64,000 nucleotides of DNA from Noviherbaspirillum malthae (lineage in GTDB: Bacteria; Pseudomonadota; Gammaproteobacteria; Burkholderiales; Burkholderiaceae_D), in assembly GCF_015352985.1 (NCBI RefSeq), contig NZ_JACYXF010000002.1:1-64000 (forward strand), given 5' to 3'. The translations under genes were made by a program, and so were the position numbers. Below the pieces are notes generated by a model, which did no database searches, was not told the origin of the DNA, and worked only from the letters and a program-made list of their open reading frames with translations. Below, piece by piece: positions 52,348-62,136 of this stretch (positions within the stretch are counted from its first letter, which is position 1; every line of letters starts with the position of its first letter).

Positions 52348-54762
52348 TCAGTTTCCGCCGCGATAAGACATGTCATCACCCGGCATGCTGGGCCTCGGAG
52401 GCGGTGCGGGAGCAGGTCCGGCACCCTGCCCCGGCACCTGCGGCCTGGAACCGAACAGCTTTTCCCAGAAGCTGCGGGTGTCTTCTACGCCGACCGACCG
52501 CACCGCATTGCCGTTTGCATATTCCTGGTAGATCCAGTCGCCGTCGAGCTGAGCCACGCCTTCCGGCACCGTACGCTGTATCGGCGGCTTGCCCTTGAGG
52601 GCCGTCCGCATGTAATCGGTCCAGATCGGCAATGCCACGGTGCCGCCGAATTCCCGGCCGCCGAGCGAGCGCGGCTTGTCGAACCCCATCCAGGAAACCG
52701 CGACGACATCGCCGCCGTAGCCGGCGAACCAGCCATCGAAGGAATCATTCGTTGTGCCCGTCTTGCCTGCCAGGTCGCGCCTGCCGAGTTTCTGACTGGC
52801 GGCGTAGCCCGTGCCGCCGTTGACGACGTCGCGCATCATGCTGTCCATGATGAAGGCGTTGCGGGTGTCAAGCACGCGGGTTGCCTCATCGCCGGCCCTG
52901 GCCGGCTGGGAATCGATCAGCACCTCGTTGCGGTTGTTGACGATCTTCTGGATCAGGAAAGGCTTGACCTGATAGCCGCCGTTGGCGAACACCGCATAGC
53001 CGCTCGCCACCTGCATCGGTGTTACCGAGCCGGTGCCCAGGGTCATCGTAAGGTTGGCCGGATGCTTGTCTTTCTCGAAACCGAACTTCGTCAGATATTG
53101 CTGGGCGTAGGCCGGCGAGATCGACTGAAGGATGCGGATGGAGACCAGGTTCTTGGATTTCTTGAGGCCGGTGCGCATGCTGACCGGGCCTTCATACTGT
53201 CCGTCGTCGTTTTGCGGATCCCAGCTCTGGCCGCCGGAGTCGCCGGAATTCAGGGTCAGCGGCGCATCGTTGATCAGCGTGCCGGGCGAGAAGCCCTTTT
53301 CCAGCGCAGCCGAATAGATGAAAGGCTTGATGGTGGAGCCCGGCTGGCGCCATGCCTGGTTCACATGGTCGAATTGATTGAGCGTGAAGTCGAAGCCGCC
53401 GACCATGGCGCGCACGGCGCCGTCCTGGGCATTGAGGGAGACGAGCGCGGCCGACACCTCCGGCAGCTGGGAAATCCACCATTTCTTCTTTGCGTCGCGC
53501 ACTACCCGGATCACGGCACCGGGACGAATCTTGTTCTGCCCCTTGCCGCTCAGGGCAGCCGCGGCGAACCGCAGGCCGTCGCCGTTCACCTCCACGTCTT
53601 CGCCGGACAGCAGTTCGGCCCGCACGAGCTTGGATGTCGCCGAAACCACCACTGCAGATTGCAGCTCATCGGTGTCGGGATGCTTGAGCAGGATTTCGGA
53701 AATCGCCTGGGCGCGGTCATCCGCGTTTTTCGGCAGCTCGATGAAGTTTTCCGGGCCGCGGTAGCCATGGCGGCGGTCATATTCGATCACGCCGCGCCGC
53801 ACCGCGTCATAAGCAGCGGTCTGCTCGGCACTGTTGAGCGTGGTGTAGACGCTGTAGCCGTGGGTATAGACGTCGTCCTTGTATTGCGCAACCATGTATT
53901 GGCGAACTGCCTCGGCCACGTATTCCGCATGGGTGGAAAAACGCCTGCGGTCGCCGCGGACAAGCAGCTTTTCCTGGGCCGACTTGGCGTACTGCGCCTC
54001 GCTGATGTAGCCCAGCTCGCGCATGCGCTTGAGGATATATTGCTGCCGCTGCGTCGCCCGGGTCGGATTGACGACCGGATTGGCGCTGGCGGGCGCTTTC
54101 GGCAGTCCGGCCAGCATGGCGGCTTCGGCCACCGTAAGTTCCTTGACCGGCTTGCCGAAATAGACGCGCGCCGCGCTGCCGAAGCCGTAGGCGCGCTCGC
54201 CCAGATAGATCTGGTTCATGTACAGCTCGAGAATCTGGTCCTTGCTCAGCTTGCGTTCGATTTCATAGGCCAGCACGATCTCATGCAGTTTTCGCGCATA
54301 GGTTTTCTGGCGCGACAGGAAGAAGGTACGGGCGACCTGCATCGTGATGGTCGATGCCCCCTGCGACCGGTTGGACCGCAGATTGGCCAGCCCGGCCCGC
54401 AGCACGCCGACATAGTCGACGCCGCCATGCTCGTAGAAACGGTCATCCTCGATGGCCAGCAGCGCTTTCTTCATGACTTCCGGCATGTCGGCGATGGGCA
54501 CGAAATCGCGCCGCTCCTCGCCGAATTCGCCGATCAGCACCTGGTCGGCGGTATAGACGCGCAGCGGCATCTTGGGGCGGTAATCGACGAGCGCATCCAG
54601 GGAAGGCAGGTTGGGCACGATGAACAGGGTGATGTAGCCGAAAACCACCACGCATACCAGTACCATCGAAGCGAGGAGGATGGCAGCAACCTGCCCGAAG
54701 CGGCCGGCGAGCGGCTTGAAATTCGATTTGCGCGACTTCGGTCCACGCGATGTTTTTGCCAA
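52348..54762 (-). CDS. mrcA: Penicillin-binding protein 1A
   Basis: 804 residues, bifunctional class A PBP that polymerises glycan strands and cross-links peptides in the periplasm. One membrane anchor (about 24-49); transglycosylase domain with IEDDRFYEHGG (E105) and TITMQVAR; OB-like insert; transpeptidase motifs S476-T-I-K479 (GSTIKP), SKN at 536-538 and KTG at 667-669. A Pro-rich tail follows. The start at 54762 is preceded by GAGGGGA. The gene order seen in many proteobacteria (next to pilM-Q) is not found here. Confidence 0.95.
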   Translation of the reverse strand: MAKTSRGPKSRKSNFKPLAGRFGQVAAILLASMVLVCVVVFGYITLFIVPNLPSLDALVDYRPKMPLRVYTADQVLIGEFGEERRDFVPIADMPEVMKKALLAIEDDRFYEHGGVDYVGVLRAGLANLRSNRSQGASTITMQVARTFFLSRQKTYARKLHEIVLAYEIERKLSKDQILELYMNQIYLGERAYGFGSAARVYFGKPVKELTVAEAAMLAGLPKAPASANPVVNPTRATQRQQYILKRMRELGYISEAQYAKSAQEKLLVRGDRRRFSTHAEYVAEAVRQYMVAQYKDDVYTHGYSVYTTLNSAEQTAAYDAVRRGVIEYDRRHGYRGPENFIELPKNADDRAQAISEILLKHPDTDELQSAVVVSATSKLVRAELLSGEDVEVNGDGLRFAAAALSGKGQNKIRPGAVIRVVRDAKKKWWISQLPEVSAALVSLNAQDGAVRAMVGGFDFTLNQFDHVNQAWRQPGSTIKPFIYSAALEKGFSPGTLINDAPLTLNSGDSGGQSWDPQNDDGQYEGPVSMRTGLKKSKNLVSIRILQSISPAYAQQYLTKFGFEKDKHPANLTMTLGTGSVTPMQVASGYAVFANGGYQVKPFLIQKIVNNRNEVLIDSQPARAGDEATRVLDTRNAFIMDSMMRDVVNGGTGYAASQKLGRRDLAGKTGTTNDSFDGWFAGYGGDVVAVSWMGFDKPRSLGGREFGGTVALPIWTDYMRTALKGKPPIQRTVPEGVAQLDGDWIYQEYANGNAVRSVGVEDTRSFWEKLFGSRPQVPGQGAGPAPAPPPRPSMPGDDMSYRGGN

Positions 54763-55099
54763 CGAAATCCCCTCTAGTCAGTGTGAAGCACCGTCACTTT
54801 AACAAACTGCGTCATGCGTGATGTAACGCGATGTTACGGTCTTCGGCAAGAAAAGCAGCTTGCGCGCCCCGAGCCGGAATATGTTTCCATCCGGACGCAC
54901 GGAAAGCCGGGAGCCGACCGCATTTTACGCAAAGCATCTCTCTGCGTCTTGCCAGTCGTTTTTGTACTTTATACATTGCCATGGTAAAGATTGGCAGCCT
55001 GGTCGCCCGACAGGCGCCGATATTACCGAAAAATTTCATGGCAAATATCTTGCACGCAGTTGAACCTGGAGCACGGCAAAGCAGCGGTGAGGTGAAGCG
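54763..55099. other. Divergent promoter region between PBP1a and the PRTase-CBS gene
   Basis: About 335 bp holding both promoters. An inverted repeat GTAAC / GTTAC with 5-base spacer at 54823-54837 is 61 bp from the PBP1a start. No supported gene or terminator was found. Confidence 0.35.
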
Positions 55100-56227
55100 A
55101 TGGGACACAGGCCATTCAGTGATCGACGGGAAGCAGGACGGCAGCTGGCGGCCGCGCTGGCATTTCTGAAAGAGCGTTCGCCGGTCATTCTGGGCTTGCC
55201 GCGGGGAGGCGTGCCCGTGGCTTATGAAATTGCAATGGCATTGGAGGCGCCGCTCGACGTGCTGCTGGTGCGCAAGATCGGTTCGCCATTTTCTCCCGAG
55301 GTCGGCATCGGCGCGCTGGTCGAAGGCGATCCGCCGCGCCGGGTACTGAACGACGAAATGATGGACCGCCTGCGTCCGCCCTCCCTGTTTCTGGCGCAGG
55401 AAGTGGAGCGCCAGATGCGGGAGCTGCAGCGACGCCGCGGCTTGTATTGCGGCGGGCGGGAGCGCATACCGCTTGCCGGGAGGACTGTGGTCATCGTCGA
55501 TGACGGCATCGCCACCGGGGGATCGATGCTCGCCGCCCTGGAAGCGGTGCGCGCGGCGGGGCCGGAACGGCTGCTTCTTGCGGTGCCGGTCGCGCCGGCC
55601 GACACGCTCGAAAAGCTATGTTCGCTTGCCGATGACGCCATCTGCCTGCAGGTGCCGGCGAATTTCCGCGCGGTCAGCCAGTATTACGAAGATTTCGCCC
55701 AGACCGGAGACGAGGAAGTTACCTCGCTGCTGGACGAGGCGGCGAAACGCATCCTGCCCAATGCAGGGGAAAGGCTTGTCAGCATGTCAACCGTATCGAA
55801 ATGCATGGATCATGACGCGACCGTGGTCGGCCCCCACGACAATGTGGCCCGCGCTGCATCCATCATGCGGGACTGGAAAGTCGGCGTACTGCCGGTATGC
55901 GATGGCCGACGGCTGATCGGTACCGTCAGCGACAGCGACATCCGCCTTGGTACAGCCCGGGAAAACCGCGCCGAGGAAGAGATCCGGGTAGCGGAGCTCA
56001 TGAGCGAAGACGTCGTCTGGTGCTTCGAAGACGAGACTCTCTCCGCCGTCATGCACCGCTTCGGCGATTCGCAGCAGGAACGCATTCCCGTGCTGGACCG
56101 CGAAAAGAACCTTGTCGGCATGCTCAATCTCGATCGCGGGACGAACGACCCGCGCGTCGCGGATGAAGGAGGCAGGAACGAGCCTGTGCGCCGCTGGATG
56201 TCCCCACATATCAACAACAGCTTTTAG
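55100..56227 (+). CDS. Phosphoribosyltransferase fused to two CBS domains
   Basis: 375 residues. N-terminal type I phosphoribosyltransferase fold (about 1-215) with the PRPP loop VVIVDDGIATGGSM at 130-143; C-terminal pair of CBS domains (about 233-290 and 298-350), each with the usual GTVSDSDI / GMLNLD type sequence. CBS pairs bind AMP, ATP or related nucleotides, so the activity may be set by energy charge. The base or substrate transferred is not known. Ribosome site GAGGTGAAG precedes the ATG at 55100. An aldo/keto reductase gene starts 10 bp after the stop, so they are likely co-transcribed. Confidence 0.87.
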   Translation: MGHRPFSDRREAGRQLAAALAFLKERSPVILGLPRGGVPVAYEIAMALEAPLDVLLVRKIGSPFSPEVGIGALVEGDPPRRVLNDEMMDRLRPPSLFLAQEVERQMRELQRRRGLYCGGRERIPLAGRTVVIVDDGIATGGSMLAALEAVRAAGPERLLLAVPVAPADTLEKLCSLADDAICLQVPANFRAVSQYYEDFAQTGDEEVTSLLDEAAKRILPNAGERLVSMSTVSKCMDHDATVVGPHDNVARAASIMRDWKVGVLPVCDGRRLIGTVSDSDIRLGTARENRAEEEIRVAELMSEDVVWCFEDETLSAVMHRFGDSQQERIPVLDREKNLVGMLNLDRGTNDPRVADEGGRNEPVRRWMSPHINNSF

Positions 56228-56237
56228 GGCGCGCTCC

Positions 56238-57170
56238 ATGGATTTCAATCATCTCAGCCGGCGCGACGCGATGCGCCTGATCATTGCGGCACTGGGCACC
56301 GTGGGCAGCACCGCGCAAGCCGTTCCGCCCGCACCGGGAGGCAACGCCATGCTGTCGCGGCGCATCCCCTCCTCCGGCGAAATGCTTCCTGTCATCGGTC
56401 TCGGCACATGGCAGACCTTCGATGTCGGAAGCAGCGCATCCGACCGGGCACCCTTGGAACAGGTTCTTGCCGCGTTCGTCGAGGGCGGCGGCAGGCTGAT
56501 CGATTCCTCGCCGATGTACGGCCGGTCTGAAGATGTCGCGGGGGATCTGACCGAGCGCATGGGCTTGCGCGGCAAACTGTTCGTCGCCACCAAGGTGTGG
56601 ACGCAAGGCAAGGAAGCCGGAAAGCGGCAGATGGAAGAGTCGATGCGCAAGCTAAGGGCCGATCCCATCGATCTGATGCAGGTTCACAACCTGGTCGACG
56701 TCGAAAGCCATCTCGAAACGTTGAACGAATGGAAGCGTGCCGGACGCGTGCGCCACATCGGCATTACCCACTACACCGCCGGCGGGCAGCATGAGGTGGC
56801 ACGTGTCCTCGAAAAGCATCCGGTGGACTTCGTACAGATCAACTATTCCGCGAGTGAACGCGAGGCAGAACAGCGCCTGCTGCCTATCGCCGCGGAACGC
56901 GGCGTCGCCGTCATTGCGAATCGCCCGTTTGCCAGCGGAGAACTGCTGCGCCGGCTGAAGACCAAAGCCTTGCCCGCATGGGCTGCGGAGATCGATTGCA
57001 GCAGCTGGGCACAGGCTCTTCTCAAGTATGTGGTATCGCACTCGGCAATTCACTGCGCCATCCCGGCAACCGCAAATCCGGCCCATGTGCGCGACAACGT
57101 ACGTGCAGGATATGGCCGCATGCCCGACGCGGAATTGCGCAAAAGAATTGTTTCCGATGCATTGAAGTAG
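56238..57170 (+). CDS. Aldo/keto reductase with twin-arginine-type N terminus
   Basis: 310 residues. The (alpha/beta)8-barrel tetrad is visible as D89, Y94 (DSSPMYGRS), K119 (ATKVW) and H150 (QVHN). The N terminus LSRRDAMRLIIAALGTVG followed by an Ala-rich stretch (about 1-34) looks like a Tat signal, so the protein may be exported folded to the periplasm, which is unusual for an NADPH-using enzyme. Starts at 56238, 10 bp after the PRTase-CBS gene. Substrate unknown. Confidence 0.85.
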   Translation: MDFNHLSRRDAMRLIIAALGTVGSTAQAVPPAPGGNAMLSRRIPSSGEMLPVIGLGTWQTFDVGSSASDRAPLEQVLAAFVEGGGRLIDSSPMYGRSEDVAGDLTERMGLRGKLFVATKVWTQGKEAGKRQMEESMRKLRADPIDLMQVHNLVDVESHLETLNEWKRAGRVRHIGITHYTAGGQHEVARVLEKHPVDFVQINYSASEREAEQRLLPIAAERGVAVIANRPFASGELLRRLKTKALPAWAAEIDCSSWAQALLKYVVSHSAIHCAIPATANPAHVRDNVRAGYGRMPDAELRKRIVSDALK

Positions 57171-57263
57171 CGTTCCCGAGCTTGATGTCGAAGCAGGTAC
57201 GCAGTTTGCTCATCAATGAATTTCGCCCGCGCGGCGATGACATCGACAAGAATGGAGAGTGCC

Positions 57264-57848
57264 ATGATGAAAAACCTTACCGACAAGCTTTCCCCCAGCA
57301 TTACCAACATGATCCGCATGGATCATACCTCCGTGCTGGAAACTTTCCACCAGTATGAAATGAATTCCTCGCCGCAGACCAAGAAGGCTCTGGTCGGCAC
57401 GATCTGTCTTGCGCTGGAAATCCATGCGCAGCTGGAAGAGGAAATTTTCTACCCCGTCATGGGCAATCTGGCAGCCGATACCCCGGTGGTCGGCAAGAGC
57501 GTGCCGGAACACAATGAAATGCGCCGCCTGATCGCCCAGCTGCGCGCGATGGAGCCTACCGATCCGACCTACGACCAGACCTTCCTGCAATTGATGAAGG
57601 ATGTGATGCACCACGTCGCCGATGAAGAGACGACGCTGCTGCCGGATGCGGAACGGCTGATCCCCGATCGCCTCGGCGAACTCGGCATGCAAATGACCAA
57701 GCGCAGGCTGCAGCTCATGGCCCCGCATGCAGGTGAAATGGCGATGAACACGGCCCGTACCTTCCCGACCAGTTCCATGCTGGTGGCTGCTGGCGCAGTG
57801 CTGGCAGGTACCTATTTCGCCAAGCGGACCATGTCGCGTCATCATTGA
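57264..57848 (+). CDS. Hemerythrin HHE domain protein
   Basis: 194 residues. A four-helix bundle with the iron-ligand-like pattern of hemerythrins: MDHTSVLETFHQYE, EIHAQLEEEIFYP, PEHNEMRRLI and VMHHVADEETTLLP, repeated once. It should bind a di-iron or haem-like centre for oxygen, NO or metal sensing or storage. A C-terminal hydrophobic segment (about 170-188) may anchor it to the membrane. GGAGAG precedes the ATG at 57264; an upstream frame lacks a site. Confidence 0.88.
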   Translation: MMKNLTDKLSPSITNMIRMDHTSVLETFHQYEMNSSPQTKKALVGTICLALEIHAQLEEEIFYPVMGNLAADTPVVGKSVPEHNEMRRLIAQLRAMEPTDPTYDQTFLQLMKDVMHHVADEETTLLPDAERLIPDRLGELGMQMTKRRLQLMAPHAGEMAMNTARTFPTSSMLVAAGAVLAGTYFAKRTMSRHH

Positions 57849-57953
57849 TCAACGAAGAAAGGCGGCCTGCAGATCCTGTCAGGTCGTTCAGCCAAATACC
57901 AACGCGGGTACAGGCTTACGGGCAAGTACCCGCGTAATCATGCGAGGAGGATT

Positions 57954-58826
57954 ATGCGGATTCCGGGATTTCGAGGCTTGAAACCAGGCCTGGTCATCAA
58001 AAAAACCATCAGCGACTTCTTTGACGACGACATGACCACCTATGCGTCCGCGCTCGCCTACCAAGTGCTGTTTTCCATCTTTCCCTTCGTTATCTTCCTG
58101 ATCGCCTTGCTCGGTTTCCTGCATCTTTCCGAGTTCTTCAGCTGGTTGAGGACGCAGGCGCAATTTGTCTTTCCGCAGGAAGCCATGCCGACCGTCAACC
58201 AGGTCATCGATGAACTGCAGCAAGAGAAAAGCGGCCTGTTGTCCTTCGGCGTGATTGCCGCACTGTGGACGGCGTCCGCAGCAGTGCGCGCGACGATGAA
58301 TGCCCTGAACGTTGCCTATAACGTACGCGAAAGCCGGCCAGCCTGGAAGCTCTATCCGCTGTCAATACTCTACACCCTGGGACTGGCTGCCCTCCTCATC
58401 ATCGCCGCAGCGCTGCTGATCGTCGGACCTCAGGCGATGCAATGGCTTGCCCATTGGGTCGGTCTGGAACAGCTGTTCGTCACCCTGTGGGCGTGGCTGC
58501 GCTGGCCTGCCGCGCTGTTCCTGCTGATGCTGTCGGTCGCTGTAATTTATTACGTTGCGCCGAACGTGCGTCATGAATTCCACTTCATCTCTCCCGGCGC
58601 CCTGCTTGCGGTGCCGGTGTGGATCGCCGCCTCGATCGGCTTCAATTACTATGTCAGCAATTTCGGCGATTACAGCGCCATGTACGGCAGCGTGGGTACG
58701 ATCATCGTGCTGCTGCTGTTCTTCTTCATCTCGGCTGCCGTTCTGTTGTTCGGCGCCGAACTGAATTCAGTAGTGGAACAGAATGCCGGAAAAACCCGCG
58801 CCAGCTCGACGGAAGAATTAAGATAG
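57954..58826 (+). CDS. YihY/BrkB family inner-membrane protein
   Basis: 290 residues with about six membrane helices. Family stretches are present: DDDMTTYASALAYQVLFSIFP near the N terminus, NVRHEFHFISPGALLAV and YGSVGTIIVLLLFFFISAAVLLFGAELN. Function unknown (once misannotated as RNase BN). Strong site GAGGAGG precedes the ATG at 57954. It follows the hemerythrin gene by about 105 bp on the same strand. Confidence 0.92.
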   Translation: MRIPGFRGLKPGLVIKKTISDFFDDDMTTYASALAYQVLFSIFPFVIFLIALLGFLHLSEFFSWLRTQAQFVFPQEAMPTVNQVIDELQQEKSGLLSFGVIAALWTASAAVRATMNALNVAYNVRESRPAWKLYPLSILYTLGLAALLIIAAALLIVGPQAMQWLAHWVGLEQLFVTLWAWLRWPAALFLLMLSVAVIYYVAPNVRHEFHFISPGALLAVPVWIAASIGFNYYVSNFGDYSAMYGSVGTIIVLLLFFFISAAVLLFGAELNSVVEQNAGKTRASSTEELR

Positions 58827-58879
58827 TGAGGCCAAGCCGGCCTCTTCGATCAACCTCGTCACCGACATACCCTCATCCC

Positions 58880-59713
58880 ATGCGAACATTGCGCTTACTC
58901 GACGGCCCGGAAATCCCCGTACTCGGCCAGGGCACCTGGTGCATGGCAGAAGACTCCCGGCGGCGCGCCGGCGAAGTCGCGGCCTTGCGTGCCGGCATCG
59001 ATCTCGGCATGACGCTCATAGACACGGCTGAGATGTACGGCGACGGCGCATCCGAAAAGCTGATTGCGGAAGCCCTGGCTGGCCGGCGCAGCGACATTTT
59101 CCTGGTCAGCAAGGTATTGCCTCACCATGCCACTCGAAAAGGCACGATCGCAGCCTGCGAGGCGAGCCTGCGCAGGCTCGGGACGGATCATCTCGACCTC
59201 TACCTGCTGCACTGGCGCGGGCAAGTGCCGCTGGGGGAGACGCTGGAAGCACTGCAGACGCTGGTGCGCGACGGCAAGATCCGCCAATGGGGCGTCAGCA
59301 ATTTCGACGTATCCGACATGGAGGAACTGGAACAATTGGCCGGCAGCGACAAGCCTGCCGTCAACCAGGTGCTCTACAATCTGAGCCGCCGCGGCATCGA
59401 ATACGACCTGATTCCTTGGTGCGCGAAGCGCGGCATCGCGGTGATGGCGTATTCACCGGTCGAACAGGGCCGCCTGCTCGGCCATGCCTCGCTTCGCCGC
59501 ATCTCGGAGCGGCACAAGGCCACACCGGCGCAGGTAGCCCTAGCGTGGGTGCTGCGCCAGCCCGGCATGATCGCCATCCCCAAGGCGGGCAAGGTCGATC
59601 ATGTGGCCGACAACCGCCACGCGCTGGAACTGCAGCTCAGCGAAGACGATCTCGCGGAACTGGACCTCGCATTCCCGCCGCCGACGGGTCCACAGCCTCT
59701 CGAGATGATCTGA
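58880..59713 (+). CDS. Aldo/keto reductase
   Basis: 277 residues, cytoplasmic. Catalytic tetrad D48, Y53 (DTAEMYGDG), K78 (SKVLP) and H111 (LLHWRG); C-terminal NADPH-binding motif IPKAGKVDHVADN. The family reduces sugar aldehydes, methylglyoxal and similar carbonyls. The ATG at 58880 has no clear ribosome site. It follows the YihY gene by about 50 bp and may belong to the same transcript. A second such enzyme is at 56238. Confidence 0.88.
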   Translation: MRTLRLLDGPEIPVLGQGTWCMAEDSRRRAGEVAALRAGIDLGMTLIDTAEMYGDGASEKLIAEALAGRRSDIFLVSKVLPHHATRKGTIAACEASLRRLGTDHLDLYLLHWRGQVPLGETLEALQTLVRDGKIRQWGVSNFDVSDMEELEQLAGSDKPAVNQVLYNLSRRGIEYDLIPWCAKRGIAVMAYSPVEQGRLLGHASLRRISERHKATPAQVALAWVLRQPGMIAIPKAGKVDHVADNRHALELQLSEDDLAELDLAFPPPTGPQPLEMI

Positions 59714-59724
59714 TCGCGAGTCGT

Positions 59725-59979
59725 TCAGCGCGCAAGCAGCGAGTCGACGATGGCATAGCCCTTGACGAAGCCGGCTTCGATTGCAGCCTCCTTGGTCGGA
59801 TAATCGCCGCTGTCGCCCGACTCGGCGGTCAGCTCGCTTTCGTAGCTTGCGTCTTCCCCCGGCTGCGAGATCCGCACGCTGAAATCCCATACCGTGCCTG
59901 CGTCGTCGTGCGCCAGCGGCGACACATGCACTTCCATGCCCTTGTACTCCTCGGTATGCCAATCCTGCTCAAATGCCAT
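59725..59979 (-). CDS. Small hypothetical protein
   Basis: 84 residues; acidic; no signal peptide or membrane segment. The N-terminal half may form a beta-sheet (EEYKGMEVHVSPL, TVWDFSVRISQPGE) and the C-terminal half a helix (TKEAAIEAGFVKGYAIVDSLL). It is the convergent neighbour of the aldo/keto reductase and is likely a single-gene unit. No family recognised; ribosome site weak. Confidence 0.68.
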   Translation of the reverse strand: MAFEQDWHTEEYKGMEVHVSPLAHDDAGTVWDFSVRISQPGEDASYESELTAESGDSGDYPTKEAAIEAGFVKGYAIVDSLLAR

Positions 59980-60050
59980 TGCTGCCGTCCGTATTCAAAC
60001 AATGATCAGCAAATCCTAGCGCGCCCGGGCCTGGAGCCGGTTGAGATATC

Positions 60051-62075
60051 TCACCGCTGCGCCGAGGACACGGTGTCTTTTGACTCCTTCAGCTCTTTCG
60101 CAAGCGCCTCGCTGCGCTGCCGGGCAAAGTCGATGTAATACGCAAGGCTGCCGGGATTGCTCATCGCATCCGGATTGGCCACCTCCTCCACCGCCATGCC
60201 GAGCAGCAGCTTCTTGACAGGCAGCTCCATCTTCTTGCCGGACAGCGTGCGGGGAATTTCCGGCACGGCGAAGACTTCGTTGGGCACATGGCGCGCCGAC
60301 AGCGCCGTGCGTATGCTGCTGCTGATCCTTGCCACCAATGACGCATCGAGCGACGTGCCCGGGCGCAGCACCACGAACAGCGGCATGTAGGACTCGCGTC
60401 CCAGATATTCCAGGTCCACCACCAGGCTGTCGAGGACTTCCGGCAGCGCCTCCACCACACGGTAGATCTCGCTCGTGCCCATGCGCACGCCATGCCGGTT
60501 GATGGTAGTGTCGGACCGTCCGTAAATGATCGCGCCGCCGCGCGGCGTAATGCGCAGCCAGTCGCCATGCCGCCACCAGCCGGGATACATGTCGAAGTAA
60601 CTGTCGTGGTAACGGCGGCCGTCGGGATCGTTCCAGAAGAACAGCGGCATCGAAGGCATGGGCTTGGTCACGACCAGTTCGCCTACCGCATCGTCAAGCG
60701 GCTTGCCCTGTTCATCCATCGCATATACGGCCACGCCGAGGCTGCGGCATTGCATTTCTCCTGCATACAGCGGCAGGATGGAACAGGCACCGACAAACGA
60801 CGCCGCAACATCGGTGCCGCCGCTGATGGAGGCCAGCAGGATATCGGGTCCGAGCTGCTCGTAGATCCAGGCGAATGCATCGGCGGACAGCGGCGAACCG
60901 GTCGAGCCCACGGTATGCAGATGATCGATCCGCGCGAGCTTGCGCGGTTCGATGCCGGCCTTCATGCAGTTGGCGTAATAGGCGGCGCCTGCGCCGAAGA
61001 CCGTAAGGTCGGCTTCCTCGGCGAATTTCCACAAGGTGCCGAGATCGGGATAACCGGGATTGCCGTCGTAGACCGCGATGGAGGAGCCGACCAGCAGGCC
61101 GGTCACCTGGGAATTCCACATGATCCAGCCGGTCGTCGAGAACCACATGAAGCGGTCATCTTCAGCCAGGCCGTTCTGCAGCGCCTGCCCCTTCAAGGAT
61201 TCAAGCAATGTGCCGCCCTGGCCGTGAACGATGGGCTTGGGCATGCCGGTGGTCCCGGACGAATACACTACCCACAGAGGATGATCGAACGGCAGTTGCT
61301 CGAAGCGCATCTCGCTGTCGCCGGCAATCAGCTCATGCCAGCGGTGTGTGTCGGGCAATGCCGCATCCTGATTCAGGTAAGGCAGCAGCACCACATGTTC
61401 CAGCGTGGGCAGCGCCTGCGCCAGTTCACTGACGACGCCGCTCCGGTCGAAGTCCTTGCCGCCGTAGCGATAGCCATCGACCGCGAACAGCACCTTGGGT
61501 GATATCTGACCGAAGCGGTCGAGCACGCTGGGCGTGCCCATGTCCGGCGAACAGCTGGACCAGATTGCGCCTACGCTGGCGCAGGCATAGAAGGCGACCA
61601 CGGTTTCCGGGATGTTCGGCAGGTAGGACACGACACGGTCGCCCGGCTGTACGCCCATGCGGCGCAAGGCATTTGCCATTGCACCGATCTGGCGACGCAT
61701 TTCCCGCCAGGACATCCTCACGGCGGGCCGGACTTCCGAACGGCCGACGATGGCCGTCCGGTCGAGGTCGTCTTCATGGAAGCGGAAAACCTGCTCGGCG
61801 ATATTCAGATGCGAACCTTCGAACCATTTCGTCCCCGGCATCCGGTTGCCGTCCAGCACGCGGGTATAGGGCGAGGAATGGCGGACGTCGAAGTACTGCC
61901 AGATCGACGCCCAGAAATCTTCCAGCTTGTCGACAGACCATTGCCACAATTCCTGGTAATCGGAAAAGCGCAGGGACTTCTCCTTTTCCAGCCATTGCAT
62001 GTAATCATGCAGGCGGCTGCCTTCGATTCTTTCCCTGGTTGGGGTCCAGAGCAATACGGGTTGTTCCTGGCTCAT
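60051..62075 (-). CDS. Acetoacetyl-CoA synthetase
   Basis: 674 residues, ANL superfamily. Activates acetoacetate with ATP and CoA to acetoacetyl-CoA. The family's long N terminus with PYTRVLDGNRMPGTKWFEGSHLN, the A3 phosphate-binding loop YSSGTTGMPKPIVHG, and the domain-hinge core A8 YGRSDTTINRHGVRMGT are visible, with a C-terminal catalytic lysine in SGKKMELPVKK. Length matches acetoacetyl-CoA synthetases (about 650) rather than acetyl-CoA synthetase. It allows use of ketone bodies or polyhydroxybutyrate products. It follows an MFS gene by 61 bp. Confidence 0.92.
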   Translation of the reverse strand: MSQEQPVLLWTPTRERIEGSRLHDYMQWLEKEKSLRFSDYQELWQWSVDKLEDFWASIWQYFDVRHSSPYTRVLDGNRMPGTKWFEGSHLNIAEQVFRFHEDDLDRTAIVGRSEVRPAVRMSWREMRRQIGAMANALRRMGVQPGDRVVSYLPNIPETVVAFYACASVGAIWSSCSPDMGTPSVLDRFGQISPKVLFAVDGYRYGGKDFDRSGVVSELAQALPTLEHVVLLPYLNQDAALPDTHRWHELIAGDSEMRFEQLPFDHPLWVVYSSGTTGMPKPIVHGQGGTLLESLKGQALQNGLAEDDRFMWFSTTGWIMWNSQVTGLLVGSSIAVYDGNPGYPDLGTLWKFAEEADLTVFGAGAAYYANCMKAGIEPRKLARIDHLHTVGSTGSPLSADAFAWIYEQLGPDILLASISGGTDVAASFVGACSILPLYAGEMQCRSLGVAVYAMDEQGKPLDDAVGELVVTKPMPSMPLFFWNDPDGRRYHDSYFDMYPGWWRHGDWLRITPRGGAIIYGRSDTTINRHGVRMGTSEIYRVVEALPEVLDSLVVDLEYLGRESYMPLFVVLRPGTSLDASLVARISSSIRTALSARHVPNEVFAVPEIPRTLSGKKMELPVKKLLLGMAVEEVANPDAMSNPGSLAYYIDFARQRSEALAKELKESKDTVSSAQR

Positions 62076-62136
62076 GCTTGTCTCCTGATTGTTGTGCTAT
62101 GTTTGTTCTTTGTTGTCTGCCGCCTGGTTTGATGAC

